A stretch of DNA of 64,000 nucleotides, from contig NZ_CP044129.1 in the NCBI RefSeq assembly GCF_009617995.1, positions 992,001 to 1,056,000 on the forward strand, in the 5' to 3' direction. Position numbers and translations under genes: made by a program. The stretch comes from Halomicrobium sp. LC1Hm. Its GTDB lineage: Archaea > Halobacteriota > Halobacteria > Halobacteriales > Haloarculaceae. Below, one piece after another: positions 1-8,135 of the stretch. A model generated the notes under the pieces. That model saw nothing but the letters and a program-made list of their open reading frames with translations. It did no database searches and had not been told where the DNA came from. Numbering within the stretch: position 1 is the first letter of the stretch; the number at the start of each line of letters is the position of its first letter.

Positions 1-1149
1 GCCACGAGCGTCGCGGTCGTGTTGACCGACGCAGACGAGGCTCGGACGGACGGGACCGACGCGAACCACCAGATGCCCTCGAAGGTACCGGGGCACGACC
101 ACAGCCACGACCACGCGGACGGCGACCACGATCACACTCACGGCGACACCGCCGCCGAGGGGCACGGTCCGTCCCGCTCGCTGGGCGAGGTCCGCGAGAT
201 CGTCGGGGAGATGGCCCTCCCCGCAAGCGTCGAGCGCGACGCGCTGGCGATCTTCGAGATCCTCGGCGAGGCCGAAGCCGCGGTCCACGACACCACGCTC
301 GACGAGATGCACTTCCACGAGGTCGGGGCCGACGACGCCATCGCCGACATCGTCGGCGTCTGTCTCCTGCTGGACGACCTCGGCGTCGAACGCGTCGTCA
401 CAACGCCGCTCTCCGCGGGCGGTGGCACCGTCGAGATGAGCCACGGGACCTACCCCGTTCCCGGCCCGGCCGTCGTCGAGATCGCCGAGCGCGCCGACTG
501 GTCGCTCGCTGGCGGGCCCGTCGACGCCGAGTTGCTGACGCCGACCGGCGCGGCGATCCTCGCACACCTCGCCGACGGCGTCGACGCGCTGCCGGAACTC
601 GCCGTCGAGGCGTCCGGCTACGGCGCTGGGGGGTACTCGTTCGAGAACCGCCCGAACGTCCTGCGGGCGATCGTCGGCGACGGTGGCGGCGGGCTCCGCC
701 GCGACGAGATCACCGTCCTGGAGACGAACCTCGACGACGCGACGCCGGAGGTGCTGGGTAGCTTACAGGAACGACTGCAGGACGCGGGGGCGCGAGACGT
801 GTCGATCCTCCCGGCCACGATGAAGAAGTCACGGCCGGGACACCTCGTCAAGGTGGTCTGCAAGCCGGCAGACAGCGAGCGCGTCGCGCGCCGACTCGCC
901 GAGGAGACGGGAACGCTGGGCGTCCGAGCCCACGGTGCCGGCCACCGCTGGATCGCCGACCGCGAGATCGCCACGGCCACGGTCGAGATCGACGGCGACG
1001 CCTACGAGGTCGACGTGAAGGTCGCCACCGACAGCGAGGGCACCGTCTTCGACGTGAGCGGCGAGTACGACGACGCCACCGCGGTCGCAGACGAGACCGG
1101 ACTGCCCGTCCGCGAGGTCCTTCGCCGGGCCGAAGACGCCGTCCGGTAG
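1..1149 (+). CDS. larC: LarC-type nickel insertion protein, 5' truncated
   Basis: The frame is open from base 1, so the true start lies outside the window; 382 residues are visible. The family (pyridinium-3,5-bisthiocarboxylate nickel chelatase) inserts nickel into the pincer cofactor of lactate racemase-type enzymes in a CTP-dependent reaction. A His/Asp-rich stretch (roughly visible residues 33-55, HDHSHDHADGDHDH) is typical of the family and probably binds metal. It is followed by the conserved blocks HFHEVGADDAIADIVG, ETNLDDATPE and MKKSRPGH. About 50 N-terminal residues should be missing. In some bacteria LarC is split and joined by frameshift; here the reading frame is single. No larB or larE is visible, so the enzyme served is unknown. 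Confidence 0.9.
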   Translation, partial: ATSVAVVLTDADEARTDGTDANHQMPSKVPGHDHSHDHADGDHDHTHGDTAAEGHGPSRSLGEVREIVGEMALPASVERDALAIFEILGEAEAAVHDTTLDEMHFHEVGADDAIADIVGVCLLLDDLGVERVVTTPLSAGGGTVEMSHGTYPVPGPAVVEIAERADWSLAGGPVDAELLTPTGAAILAHLADGVDALPELAVEASGYGAGGYSFENRPNVLRAIVGDGGGGLRRDEITVLETNLDDATPEVLGSLQERLQDAGARDVSILPATMKKSRPGHLVKVVCKPADSERVARRLAEETGTLGVRAHGAGHRWIADREIATATVEIDGDAYEVDVKVATDSEGTVFDVSGEYDDATAVADETGLPVREVLRRAEDAVR

Positions 1150-1152
1150 GCG

Positions 1153-1440
1153 TCAGGGATCTGCGCGCTGACGGTCGGTCGCCAGCGAGTCGTCCAGGAC
1201 CGTCTTCAGGATCGCGACCGCCCCGACGGCCACGATCAGGAAGCCGGCGATCTCGGTCAGGAAGCCCGAGACGCTCAGCAGCGGGCGCTGGAGGAAGGGT
1301 GGCAGCAGGGCGACGACGATGGACAGCGGTTCGAGGACGTTCCAGTTCCGGACGGCCAGTCCCACGAAGACGACACCGTAGAGGACGAGCAGTTTCCGTT
1401 TGGCCGCGTACGCGAGCGTCGCACCGAGTGGAGGGCGCAT
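1153..1440 (-). CDS. Small two-helix membrane protein, unknown function
   Basis: 95 residues starting at MRPPLGATLAYAAKRK, an ATG chosen over a longer arginine-rich extension that reaches 1497 and would overlap the next gene. Two hydrophobic stretches (LVLYGVVFVGLAV and the longer segment around FLTEIAGFLIVAVGAVAIL) predict membrane insertion, with a positive N-terminus probably inside. It ends 3 bases from the convergent larC stop. I do not recognise a characterised family; it looks like a conserved haloarchaeal hypothetical. Confidence 0.6.
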   Translation of the reverse strand: MRPPLGATLAYAAKRKLLVLYGVVFVGLAVRNWNVLEPLSIVVALLPPFLQRPLLSVSGFLTEIAGFLIVAVGAVAILKTVLDDSLATDRQRADP

Positions 1441-1493
1441 GGTTCGAGAGGCTCGCGCGCGTCCAAAATGGATTTCGGGTCGTCGCCGGCGGG

Positions 1494-2231
1494 TCACTCG
1501 TCGTCGCCGTCGCGGTGTTTCGCCAGCGCCTCCTCGATCGTCAACTGCCCGTCCGCGACCCGGCGGGCCAGGGCCTCGCCGATGGCCCGGTTCGTCTCGC
1601 TTTGCTCCCGGGAGCGCTCTTTGATGCGCTTGAGTTCGCCCGCCGTCGGGTCGATCTCGCGGGACTCGATCTCCTCACCCTCGATGCGGGCGATGTTGAC
1701 CGCCGCGAGCACGTCGCCCATGCCGCGGGTGCCCGTTCCGAGGTGTGGCGTCGTCCCGGTCTCGTCGACCAGTTCGACGGTCACGTCGCCCAGATCGTCG
1801 ATGATCCGCGCTCCCAGCAGCCGCGCGCCGTCGCCGATCCGGACGAGCGGGTCGACCGCGTCGGTCACCTCCTCGTGGACGGCTTCGGCGACCTGGTCGG
1901 CCGGCACCTGGAACGCGGCCACGACCATCTCGCCCGAGAGGACGGCGATCCCCGGCCGGTCGCCGGGGTCGATCCCGACGACCAGCTTCCCGCCGTTGCC
2001 CCGCAACAGCGAGACCACCTCGTCGACGGCTGCACGCGGTGTCTCGGGGTCTGCTCGCACGACCTCGACACCCGCCGGCTCGTGGCTCTCGTCGGCCGCC
2101 GTCACGACGACGCTGGTCTCGTCGGGCAGTTCCTCGCCCGGCTCGATCGTCGTGAAGTCGACGCCGCGGTCCCGCAGCTCGCCGACGACGCCGTGGTACA
2201 CCTCGAAGTCCGCCGTTGCGACGACGATCAC
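1494..2231 (-). CDS. RNase H-like fold protein of unknown function
   Basis: 245 residues from a GTG start (VIVVATADFEVYHG). The middle carries VVGIDPGDRPGIAVLSG (about residue 90), a strand-Asp-Gly-strand signature of the RNase H/RuvC/YqgF superfamily, followed by VRIGDGARLLGARIIDDL, which fits the second core segment. The C-terminal third is charged and helical (EALARRVADGQLTIEEALAKH). The gene diverges from radB across about 110 bp, which hints at a nucleic-acid role, but the function is inferred from fold signature and neighbour only. Confidence 0.7.
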   Translation of the reverse strand: MIVVATADFEVYHGVVGELRDRGVDFTTIEPGEELPDETSVVVTAADESHEPAGVEVVRADPETPRAAVDEVVSLLRGNGGKLVVGIDPGDRPGIAVLSGEMVVAAFQVPADQVAEAVHEEVTDAVDPLVRIGDGARLLGARIIDDLGDVTVELVDETGTTPHLGTGTRGMGDVLAAVNIARIEGEEIESREIDPTAGELKRIKERSREQSETNRAIGEALARRVADGQLTIEEALAKHRDGDDE

Positions 2232-2344
2232 TAGTCGTCACTTGTCGCTCGCCTCCAAGTATCTACCGTCGCAGGTGCCGATCGGCGAACGCGGGTCACG
2301 CGTCGGTCGTCAGCGTTTAACCGCGCCTCACCGTAGCCGAGGAC

Positions 2345-3052
2345 GTGAGCGAGTACGTTTCGACCGGCTGCACGGAGATCGACGACCTGCTCGGTGGCGG
2401 GTTCGAGCGCGGCGCTGTCACTCAGATCTACGGCCCACCGGCAGCGGGCAAGACGAACCTCGCACTCAGCGCGGCGGTCGAGGTGGCGGCCGCCGGTAAC
2501 TCGGCGCTGTACATCGACACGGAGGGGCTGTCGGCCGACCGGATGGAGCAGATCGCTGGCGCGCGCGCCGACGAGACGGACGAGGCGCTCGCGGACCTGG
2601 CCGAACGGATCGTCGTCTCCGAGGCGCTCGACTTCGAGGACCAGGAGGTCGCCGTCCAGGACGCCGCGGAGCTGGCCTCGCAGATCGAGCTGATCGTCCT
2701 CGACAGCGCGACCGGCTTCTACCGGCTCGAACGGGACGACGGCGACGGCGGCGAGGCGCTGCGAGACGTGGCCCGACAGATCACACACCTGCTCTCGCTG
2801 GCGCGCAAGCACGACCTGGCCGTGGCCGTCACGAACCAGGTCTTCGCGGACCCGGACAGCGACGGCACCCGAGCGCTGGGCGGCCACACGCTGAATCACT
2901 GGTCCGGCGCGATCGTCCGGCTCGATCGGTTCCGGGGCGGGAATCGGAGAGCGACACTGGAGAAACACCGCGCGAAGGCCGCGGGCGACACCGTCCAGTT
3001 CCGGATCACCGAGGCGGGTCTGGCCGGCGGACAGGACCGTTCGCTCGACTAG
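2345..3052 (+). CDS. radB: DNA repair and recombination protein RadB
   Basis: 235 residues from a GTG start. RadB is the archaeal RecA/RadA paralogue that assists RadA recombinase and Holliday-junction processing. Walker A GPPAAGKT is at residues 30-37, Walker B (ELIVLDSATGF) near 115, and the core ends without the N-terminal helix-hairpin-helix domain that RadA has; the short length therefore separates RadB from RadA. The opening motif STGCTEIDDLLGGGFERG is typical of the family. A candidate terminator or spacer of 99 bp separates it from the convergent phoU. Confidence 0.95.
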   Translation: MSEYVSTGCTEIDDLLGGGFERGAVTQIYGPPAAGKTNLALSAAVEVAAAGNSALYIDTEGLSADRMEQIAGARADETDEALADLAERIVVSEALDFEDQEVAVQDAAELASQIELIVLDSATGFYRLERDDGDGGEALRDVARQITHLLSLARKHDLAVAVTNQVFADPDSDGTRALGGHTLNHWSGAIVRLDRFRGGNRRATLEKHRAKAAGDTVQFRITEAGLAGGQDRSLD

Positions 3053-3109
3053 TCGCTCGGTCTGTCGTCTTCGCCCGCACTTTTCGGCTCGGGTCGGCAC
3101 TGTCGACGA

Positions 3110-3140
3110 CTCCCCCGCTCGCTTCGCTCGCGGGGAGGCA
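3110..3140 (-). terminator. Hairpin downstream of phoU (copy 1)
   Basis: CCCCGC and GCGGGG arms enclose an 11-nt loop just beyond the phoU stop. A closely similar hairpin follows the second phoU at about 4021-4044, so the stop plus hairpin was probably duplicated together with the gene. It may also serve the convergent radB. Confidence 0.5.
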
Positions 3141-3151
3141 GACAGGCTCGA

Positions 3152-3832
3152 TCAGTAGATCAGTTCGTCGTCGTTCTCGACCATGTACAGCGTCCGGGCG
3201 GCGATGTTGACGGCGTGATCGCCGACCCGTTCGAGGTCCCGAATCGTCAACAGGAGACGCGACACGTCGTTCATCAGCTGTTCGATCTCTGCTTCGCCGG
3301 CACCGTCGGCGACCTCGCGCTCGATGAGGTCGCGCACGACCGCCTCGGAGGCGTCTTCACAGCGCTCGTCGATCTCGTCGTCCCGTTCGGCGATCTGGTA
3401 GCAGGCGTCGGTGTCCTCGTCGCGGTACCCCGCCATCGCGTCCTCGATCATCTCCAGGGTGTGGTCGGCGATGCCCTGGATGTCGACCTCGGGGAACATG
3501 TCCCGGTCGGCGGTGAGCGTGTACTCGCCGAGGTTGGTCGCCAGGTCGGCGACGCGTTCGAGGTCGGTGATGATCTTGAACGAGGCGGCGATAAAGCGCA
3601 GGTCACCGGCGACGGGCTGTTGGAGCGCCAGCAGGTCGACACAGTCCTGTTCGAGTTCGAGGTACATCTGGTTGATCTCGTCGTCGCCCTCGATGACTTC
3701 CCAGGCCAGTTCCTCGTCTTTCTGTTCGAGCGCGTCGAGTCCGACGCGGAACCGCTCCAGGACGACTTCCGACATGTAGAGGACGTCCTCCCGGAGCTCT
3801 TCGAGGCGTTCCTGATACGATTCGCGTGGCAT
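3152..3832 (-). CDS. phoU: Phosphate-specific transport regulator PhoU (copy 1)
   Basis: 226 residues starting at MPRESYQERLEELRED; a longer reading adds seven unlikely residues. PhoU is a cytoplasmic protein with two three-helix bundles that signals phosphate status to the Pst transporter. Both bundles are visible: QQPVAGDLRFIAASFK with TDLERVADLATN in the first, and TIRDLERVGDHAVN in the second; acidic residues there coordinate metal in the family. It is last in the leftward pst cluster and about 230 bp after a paralogue. Confidence 0.92.
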   Translation of the reverse strand: MPRESYQERLEELREDVLYMSEVVLERFRVGLDALEQKDEELAWEVIEGDDEINQMYLELEQDCVDLLALQQPVAGDLRFIAASFKIITDLERVADLATNLGEYTLTADRDMFPEVDIQGIADHTLEMIEDAMAGYRDEDTDACYQIAERDDEIDERCEDASEAVVRDLIEREVADGAGEAEIEQLMNDVSRLLLTIRDLERVGDHAVNIAARTLYMVENDDELIY

Positions 3833-3893
3833 GCACGGTCCTGCGCCGGACATCCGTATCAGGCTTTCCCTTCGACGAACCCAGGCAGCTAAC

Positions 3894-3934
3894 AGAGTCG
3901 ATCAGTAGATCGGTTCGTCGTCGCTCTCGACCAC
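3894..3934 (-). pseudogene. Relic of a third phoU 3' end
   Basis: On the minus strand the bases 3902-3934 read VVESDDEPIY-stop, nearly the last ten residues of the two flanking PhoU proteins (ENDDELIY and ESDDELIY), and the DNA match continues past the stop codon to about 3894. No further PhoU sequence is attached. This is a leftover of an unequal recombination among phoU copies. Confidence 0.65.
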
Positions 3935-3992
3935 CTTTTTGCGCGTCGGGTCAGCCGAGCTGACCACTCGCACAAAAACGTGGGTGAAAAGG

Positions 3993-4044
3993 CTGGTCCT
4001 CACTTCGCTCGGACCAGTGAACCCCGCTCGATTAGCTCGCGGGG
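3993..4044 (-). terminator. Two consecutive hairpins downstream of second phoU
   Basis: CTGGTCC/GGACCAG arms (3993-3999 and 4011-4017) and CCCCGC/GCGGGG arms (about 4022-4044) follow the stop of the second phoU. The second resembles the hairpin after the first phoU. Likely transcription terminators or processing structures. Confidence 0.45.
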
Positions 4045-4060
4045 ATGCAGACAGGTTCGA

Positions 4061-4729
4061 TCAGTAGATCAGTTCGTCGTCGCTCTCGATCATGTAGAAG
4101 GTCCGGGCAGCGATGTTGACGGCGTGGTCGCCGACCCGTTCGAGGTCACGGACGGTCAGGAGAAACTGTTTGGTGTCTGCCAGCAGCGTCTCGTGGTCGT
4201 CGCCGGCCGCGTCGTACGTCGCCAGGTATCGCACGAGGTCGTCGGCCGCGGCCTCACAGCGCTGATCGAGGTCCGTGTCGCCGGCCACGACCGTCCGACA
4301 CTGCTCTGGGTCCGCCTCGACGTAGGCCGCGATCGCGTCGGCCACCTGGCTGCTGGCCATGTCTGCGATGTCTGCGATCGGGACGACGGTGAGGCGGTCG
4401 CGTCCGGGCGTCCCGGCGTACCGGCCGATGTTGGCGGCGAGGTCGGCGATTCGCTCCAGATCGGTGAGGATCTTGAACGTCGCGACGACGAATCTGAGAT
4501 CGCCGGCCACGGGCTGTTGGAGCGCCAGCAGATCGATACACTCGCTTTCGAGTTCGAGATACAGCTCGTTGATCTCGTCGTCGCGCTGGGCGATCTCCCG
4601 GCCGCCGTCCTCGTCGCCGTCCTCGTAGGCGCGTGCCGCCTCGCGGAGGCGCTCGACGACCAGCGTCGCCATCGACGTGACGCCCTCTTTCAGCGCTTCG
4701 AGTTCGGCTTCGTAGCGGTCTCGTGTCAT
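4061..4729 (-). CDS. phoU: Phosphate-specific transport regulator PhoU (copy 2)
   Basis: 222 residues from MTRDRYEAELEALKEG; upstream in-frame residues are not PhoU-like. The two PhoU bundles are seen as QQPVAGDLRFVVATFKILTD and TVRDLERVGDHAVN. It ends ESDDELIY like its neighbour, and DNA identity between the two genes is strongest at the 3' ends and terminators. It lies downstream of pstB and a HAD gene in the same direction, after a spacer containing a long hairpin (4756-4833). The two PhoU proteins may form heteromers or respond to different inputs. Confidence 0.92.
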   Translation of the reverse strand: MTRDRYEAELEALKEGVTSMATLVVERLREAARAYEDGDEDGGREIAQRDDEINELYLELESECIDLLALQQPVAGDLRFVVATFKILTDLERIADLAANIGRYAGTPGRDRLTVVPIADIADMASSQVADAIAAYVEADPEQCRTVVAGDTDLDQRCEAAADDLVRYLATYDAAGDDHETLLADTKQFLLTVRDLERVGDHAVNIAARTFYMIESDDELIY

Positions 4730-4755
4730 GTGTCGATTGTGCGGGGGGAACTCAT

Positions 4756-4833
4756 ACGGATTGTTGTCGCCGTTTGCCAGGTCGATCGCACGAGGTCGTG
4801 CGGTCGATCCGGGACAGATCGACAACAATCCGT
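4756..4833. repeat. Long imperfect hairpin between HAD gene and phoU
   Basis: A 78-nt inverted repeat. Outer arms ACGGATTGTTGTCG (4756-4769) and CGACAACAATCCGT (4820-4833) are perfectly complementary. Inner arms GGTCGATCGCAC (4780-4791) and GTGCGGTCGATC (4798-4809) are nearly so, around a 6-nt loop. A diverged copy of the left half lies at 18327-18366. It may be a terminator for the pst operon, or a dispersed palindromic element. Confidence 0.6.
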
Positions 4834-4834
4834 C

Positions 4835-5503
4835 TCACTCGATCCGGACGCCCAGTCGATCGGCCAGTTCGGAGAGGTCTGTGACCTCGTAGGTCGGCGT
4901 CGCCGAGAGGTCGAGGTCGGCGCGGTGGTCCCGCCGGACGAACGCCGAGTCGATCCCCGCCCGCTGGGCGGCGACCACGTCTTTCTCGCTGTCGCCGACG
5001 TACAGCGCCGATCGCGTGCCGAGGTCGTCGAGTGCCTGCTCGATGTAGCTTGGGTCTGGCTTCTTCCGTCTCGCCCCGTCGATGGTGGGGACGCGTCCGT
5101 ACGCGGTCTCGAAGTGCCGCCCGAGGTCGTGGTGATCGAGGATGAACTCGATCGTCGCGTGCTGGTTGTTGCTGACGAGGCCGGTCGCGTGTGGCAGCGC
5201 TTCGAGGATCGCCGCGTCGTCGTAGAGGGACTTCTCGCCACTGTGGATCGCCTCGCGCTGGATCGCACTGGCCTTCGCCTCTCGTCGCTGCCAGAACTCT
5301 GCGGGGTCGATGTCGAAGCGACGTTCGAAGGCCTCGCCGGGCGGTCCGTCCCTGGCGACCATCTCGCGGGCGCGCTCCTCGTCGACCGATACGTCGAACG
5401 CCGCGAACGCCTCGCCGACGGCTTCGGCCAGCAGCCGTTCGTCGGTCCGTTCGATCAACACACCGTCGTTGTCGAAGACGACGGCGTCGTAGTCGGGTGC
5501 CAT
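4835..5503 (-). CDS. HAD-superfamily hydrolase, phosphatase-like
   Basis: 222 residues. HAD motifs are complete: motif I VVFDNDGVLIE near residue 10 (nucleophile Asp and acid/base Asp), motif II LVSNNQ, motif III Lys in KKPDPS, motif IV VGDSEKD. The fold with an inserted helical cap resembles phosphoglycolate phosphatase and related small-molecule phosphatases. It sits 9 bp after pstB in the pst cluster, so a role in releasing phosphate from an organic phosphate is plausible, but the substrate cannot be read from sequence. Confidence 0.85.
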   Translation of the reverse strand: MAPDYDAVVFDNDGVLIERTDERLLAEAVGEAFAAFDVSVDEERAREMVARDGPPGEAFERRFDIDPAEFWQRREAKASAIQREAIHSGEKSLYDDAAILEALPHATGLVSNNQHATIEFILDHHDLGRHFETAYGRVPTIDGARRKKPDPSYIEQALDDLGTRSALYVGDSEKDVVAAQRAGIDSAFVRRDHRADLDLSATPTYEVTDLSELADRLGVRIE

Positions 5504-5512
5504 TCGTCGGTG

Positions 5513-6406
5513 TTATCCGAACTTGCCGGTGATGTAGTCCTCGACGCGCTGGTGCTCGGGGTTCTCGAAGATCGACTGCGTGTCGCCGAACTCGACGAGT
5601 TCGCCGCCGGTGAGGAAGACGGCGGTCTTGTCCGAGATCCGGGCGGCCTGTTGCATGTTGTGTGTGACGATGACGACAGTAAACTCTTCGGCCAGTTCCT
5701 CGATGAGGTCCTCGATCTTCGAGGTGGCGATCGGGTCCAGCGCCGACGCCGGCTCGTCCATGAGGATCACGTCGGGATCGACGGCGATGGCCCGAGCGAT
5801 ACAGAGGCGCTGTTGTTGCCCACCCGAGAGGTCGAGCGCGGACTTGTCGAGCTGGTCCTCGACTTCGTCCCACAGCGCCGCTCGCTTGAGCGCCGTCTCG
5901 ACCTTCTCGTCTAAGTTCTCGGTCTCGTCCTGGATCCGCAGGCCGTAGGCGACGTTGTCGTAGATGCTCTTGGGGAAGGGGTTAGGGTGCTGAAACACCA
6001 TCCCGATCCGGCGGCGCAGTGCGACCGGGTCCACGTCGTCGTCGTAGATGTTCTTGCCCTCGAAGTAGAGTTCGCCCTCGACCCTGGCGGCGTCGATGAG
6101 GTCGTTCATCCGGTTGATACACCGCAGGAACGTGGACTTCCCACAGCCCGAGGGGCCGATCATCGCCGTCACCTGGTTCTCTGGGATCGACATGGTGATG
6201 CCCTGTAGCGCCTGTACGTCGCCGTAGAAGACGTCCAGGTCCCGGGCCTCGATGACCTGCTCACGACCGGCCTGGGCACCGCCGTCGGTGCCGTCGACCT
6301 CGATCGACTGGTCGACGAGTGGCTCACCCGACGGGTCCGGGGTGGAAGTGGTCCCAGCGGCCGTGGAATCGGTACTGTCGTCGCTCGTCATCTCGTTCTG
6401 TGTCAT
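5513..6406 (-). CDS. pstB: Phosphate ABC transporter ATP-binding protein PstB
   Basis: 297 residues. The N-terminal 45 residues are a Thr/Ser/Asp-rich halophile extension. The ATPase core follows with Walker [10 protein letters not shown]-loop FQHPNPFP, signature LSGGQQQR and Walker [22 protein letters not shown] and the length match PstB rather than other importer ATPases. It powers phosphate import with PstA and PstC and lies 6 bp after pstA. Confidence 0.96.
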   Translation of the reverse strand: MTQNEMTSDDSTDSTAAGTTSTPDPSGEPLVDQSIEVDGTDGGAQAGREQVIEARDLDVFYGDVQALQGITMSIPENQVTAMIGPSGCGKSTFLRCINRMNDLIDAARVEGELYFEGKNIYDDDVDPVALRRRIGMVFQHPNPFPKSIYDNVAYGLRIQDETENLDEKVETALKRAALWDEVEDQLDKSALDLSGGQQQRLCIARAIAVDPDVILMDEPASALDPIATSKIEDLIEELAEEFTVVIVTHNMQQAARISDKTAVFLTGGELVEFGDTQSIFENPEHQRVEDYITGKFG

Positions 6407-6412
6407 GAATTG

Positions 6413-8110
6413 TCACTCTCGTTGATACCGGTTGCGGATGACGATCGCAGTCGCGTTCATCACCAGCAACACCGCCAGGAGCGTGATCACGCCAGCGGCG
6501 AGGACGCCGTGGCGAAACGCCGGCTCCAGTTCGCTCGACCAGCTGTAGATCTGTCGGGGCATCATACTCGCCACGTCGAAGAAGCCGTTCGGGGCGAGTC
6601 GCACCGACGCCGCCGCCCCGATCATCAGCAGCGGTGCCGTCTCGCCGATCGCACGCCCGAGCGCCAGGATCGTCCCGGTGAGGATCCCCGGCAGCGCTTC
6701 GGGCAGGACGACCTGCCGGATCGTCTGCCAGCGGGTCGCACCCATCCCGTAGGAGGCCTGTCGGAACGAGTCGGGCACCGAGCGGATCGCCTCCTGTGCG
6801 GAGATGATGACGATCGGCAGGATCAACAGGCCGACCGCGAGACCGGCGACGACGATCGAGCCCTGGGGCCACTGGACGATCCGGATGAACAGTGCCAGTC
6901 CCAGCAGGCCGTAGACGACCGAGGGGACGCCGGCCAGGTTCCCGATGTTGATCTCGACGAGCGTGACGAACTTGCCCATCGGCCCCTCGGAGGGGGCGTA
7001 CTCTTCCAGATAGATCGCCGCGCCGACGCCGACGGGGAACGTCGCCAGGACGATCACGATGATCATCATGATCGAGCCGACCATCGCGGGGTAGATCCCG
7101 GCGTCGGCGGCGGTCCGCGAGGTCGCACTGGTCAGGAACCCCCAGTCGAGCCAGGAGTCGGGACCGGCGAAGCCGGCGGCATCGACGACGACGCTGCCGA
7201 CGGCCACGCCGAGGACGGCGATGACCGGGAAGGCCAGTCCGCGCACGCCTTCGCGACGGCGCACGACGCCCTCGACGTAGATGCCGACCGGCAGCGCGAC
7301 GAACGCGACCAGCAGCATCCAGCCGCCGTAGCCGATCCCGAGCGCCGGACCGGTGACGAGGCCGACCAGCGCACCGACGAGTGTCGCGCCGACGACCGCG
7401 AAGCCGGCCCGTCGAGAGTCGCGACGCCGGGCGATGAACACGCCGCCGGCCACTGCGAGTGGCGCGACCAGCGTCCCGAGGAGCAACAGCCAGTTGGTGG
7501 GCACGTACGGCAAGCGCAACAGCACTTCTCGCAGACTGATCACGCGGTGGTACAGCCCGAAGTCGACGCCCAGCGCCGCCGCCAGGTCGGTGACGAGCCA
7601 GTTGAACTGGGCGGGCGGGGTCCCCAGGACCGTCACGACCGGCGCGCCAAACAGCACGACGAGGCGTTCGAGGGCCGCGTTGGGCCGCAGGCGTCCGTGG
7701 GCGACGATCAGGCCGCCGGCCGCGACCAGCGAGGTCACCAGCGCGAACCACTCGAGGATCGAGAGCAACTCGATGAACATGACCGCGAACCCGCCCGTGA
7801 GCAAGACGCCGACCACGGGGAGACCGCTGGTCACGTACGCGACCTCGCCGGCCGGTTCGTCGAGCCGGTAGTAGTACACCGCGAGTGCGGCCAGCGGGGC
7901 CAGCACGGTCGCGGCGTAGGTGAGGAGCCACCCGCTGTCGGCCGAGAGCGGTCTGAACGCGTCGTTGGCGACGAACAGCAAGAGCAGCAACACCGAGACG
8001 AGCCCGAACGCGGTCGCCGCGAGGCAGGCCGCCTCGAACGCTCGCCCGCGGAGGTGGTTGACCGAGCTGTCGTCGCCGTGCCAGTCGACGTCCGGTTCCG
8101 TCGTCGCCAT
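6413..8110 (-). CDS. pstA: Phosphate ABC transporter permease PstA, long form
   Basis: 565 residues, about twice the bacterial length. The C-terminal half carries the permease domain with the EAA loop (YGMGATRWQTIRQVVLPEA, near residue 465). The N-terminal half holds several extra hydrophobic helices of no obvious family, a form I believe is common in haloarchaea. It forms the membrane channel with PstC and lies between pstC and pstB in one transcription unit. Confidence 0.92.
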   Translation of the reverse strand: MATTEPDVDWHGDDSSVNHLRGRAFEAACLAATAFGLVSVLLLLLFVANDAFRPLSADSGWLLTYAATVLAPLAALAVYYYRLDEPAGEVAYVTSGLPVVGVLLTGGFAVMFIELLSILEWFALVTSLVAAGGLIVAHGRLRPNAALERLVVLFGAPVVTVLGTPPAQFNWLVTDLAAALGVDFGLYHRVISLREVLLRLPYVPTNWLLLLGTLVAPLAVAGGVFIARRRDSRRAGFAVVGATLVGALVGLVTGPALGIGYGGWMLLVAFVALPVGIYVEGVVRRREGVRGLAFPVIAVLGVAVGSVVVDAAGFAGPDSWLDWGFLTSATSRTAADAGIYPAMVGSIMMIIVIVLATFPVGVGAAIYLEEYAPSEGPMGKFVTLVEINIGNLAGVPSVVYGLLGLALFIRIVQWPQGSIVVAGLAVGLLILPIVIISAQEAIRSVPDSFRQASYGMGATRWQTIRQVVLPEALPGILTGTILALGRAIGETAPLLMIGAAASVRLAPNGFFDVASMMPRQIYSWSSELEPAFRHGVLAAGVITLLAVLLVMNATAIVIRNRYQRE

Positions 8111-8135
8111 CAGTGCTCACCCATCGTTGTGTCGT

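Noticed and set aside
6324-8120. Long Arg-rich frames overlapping pstA.
   Set aside because: Low-complexity shadows of a gene with a clear permease family.
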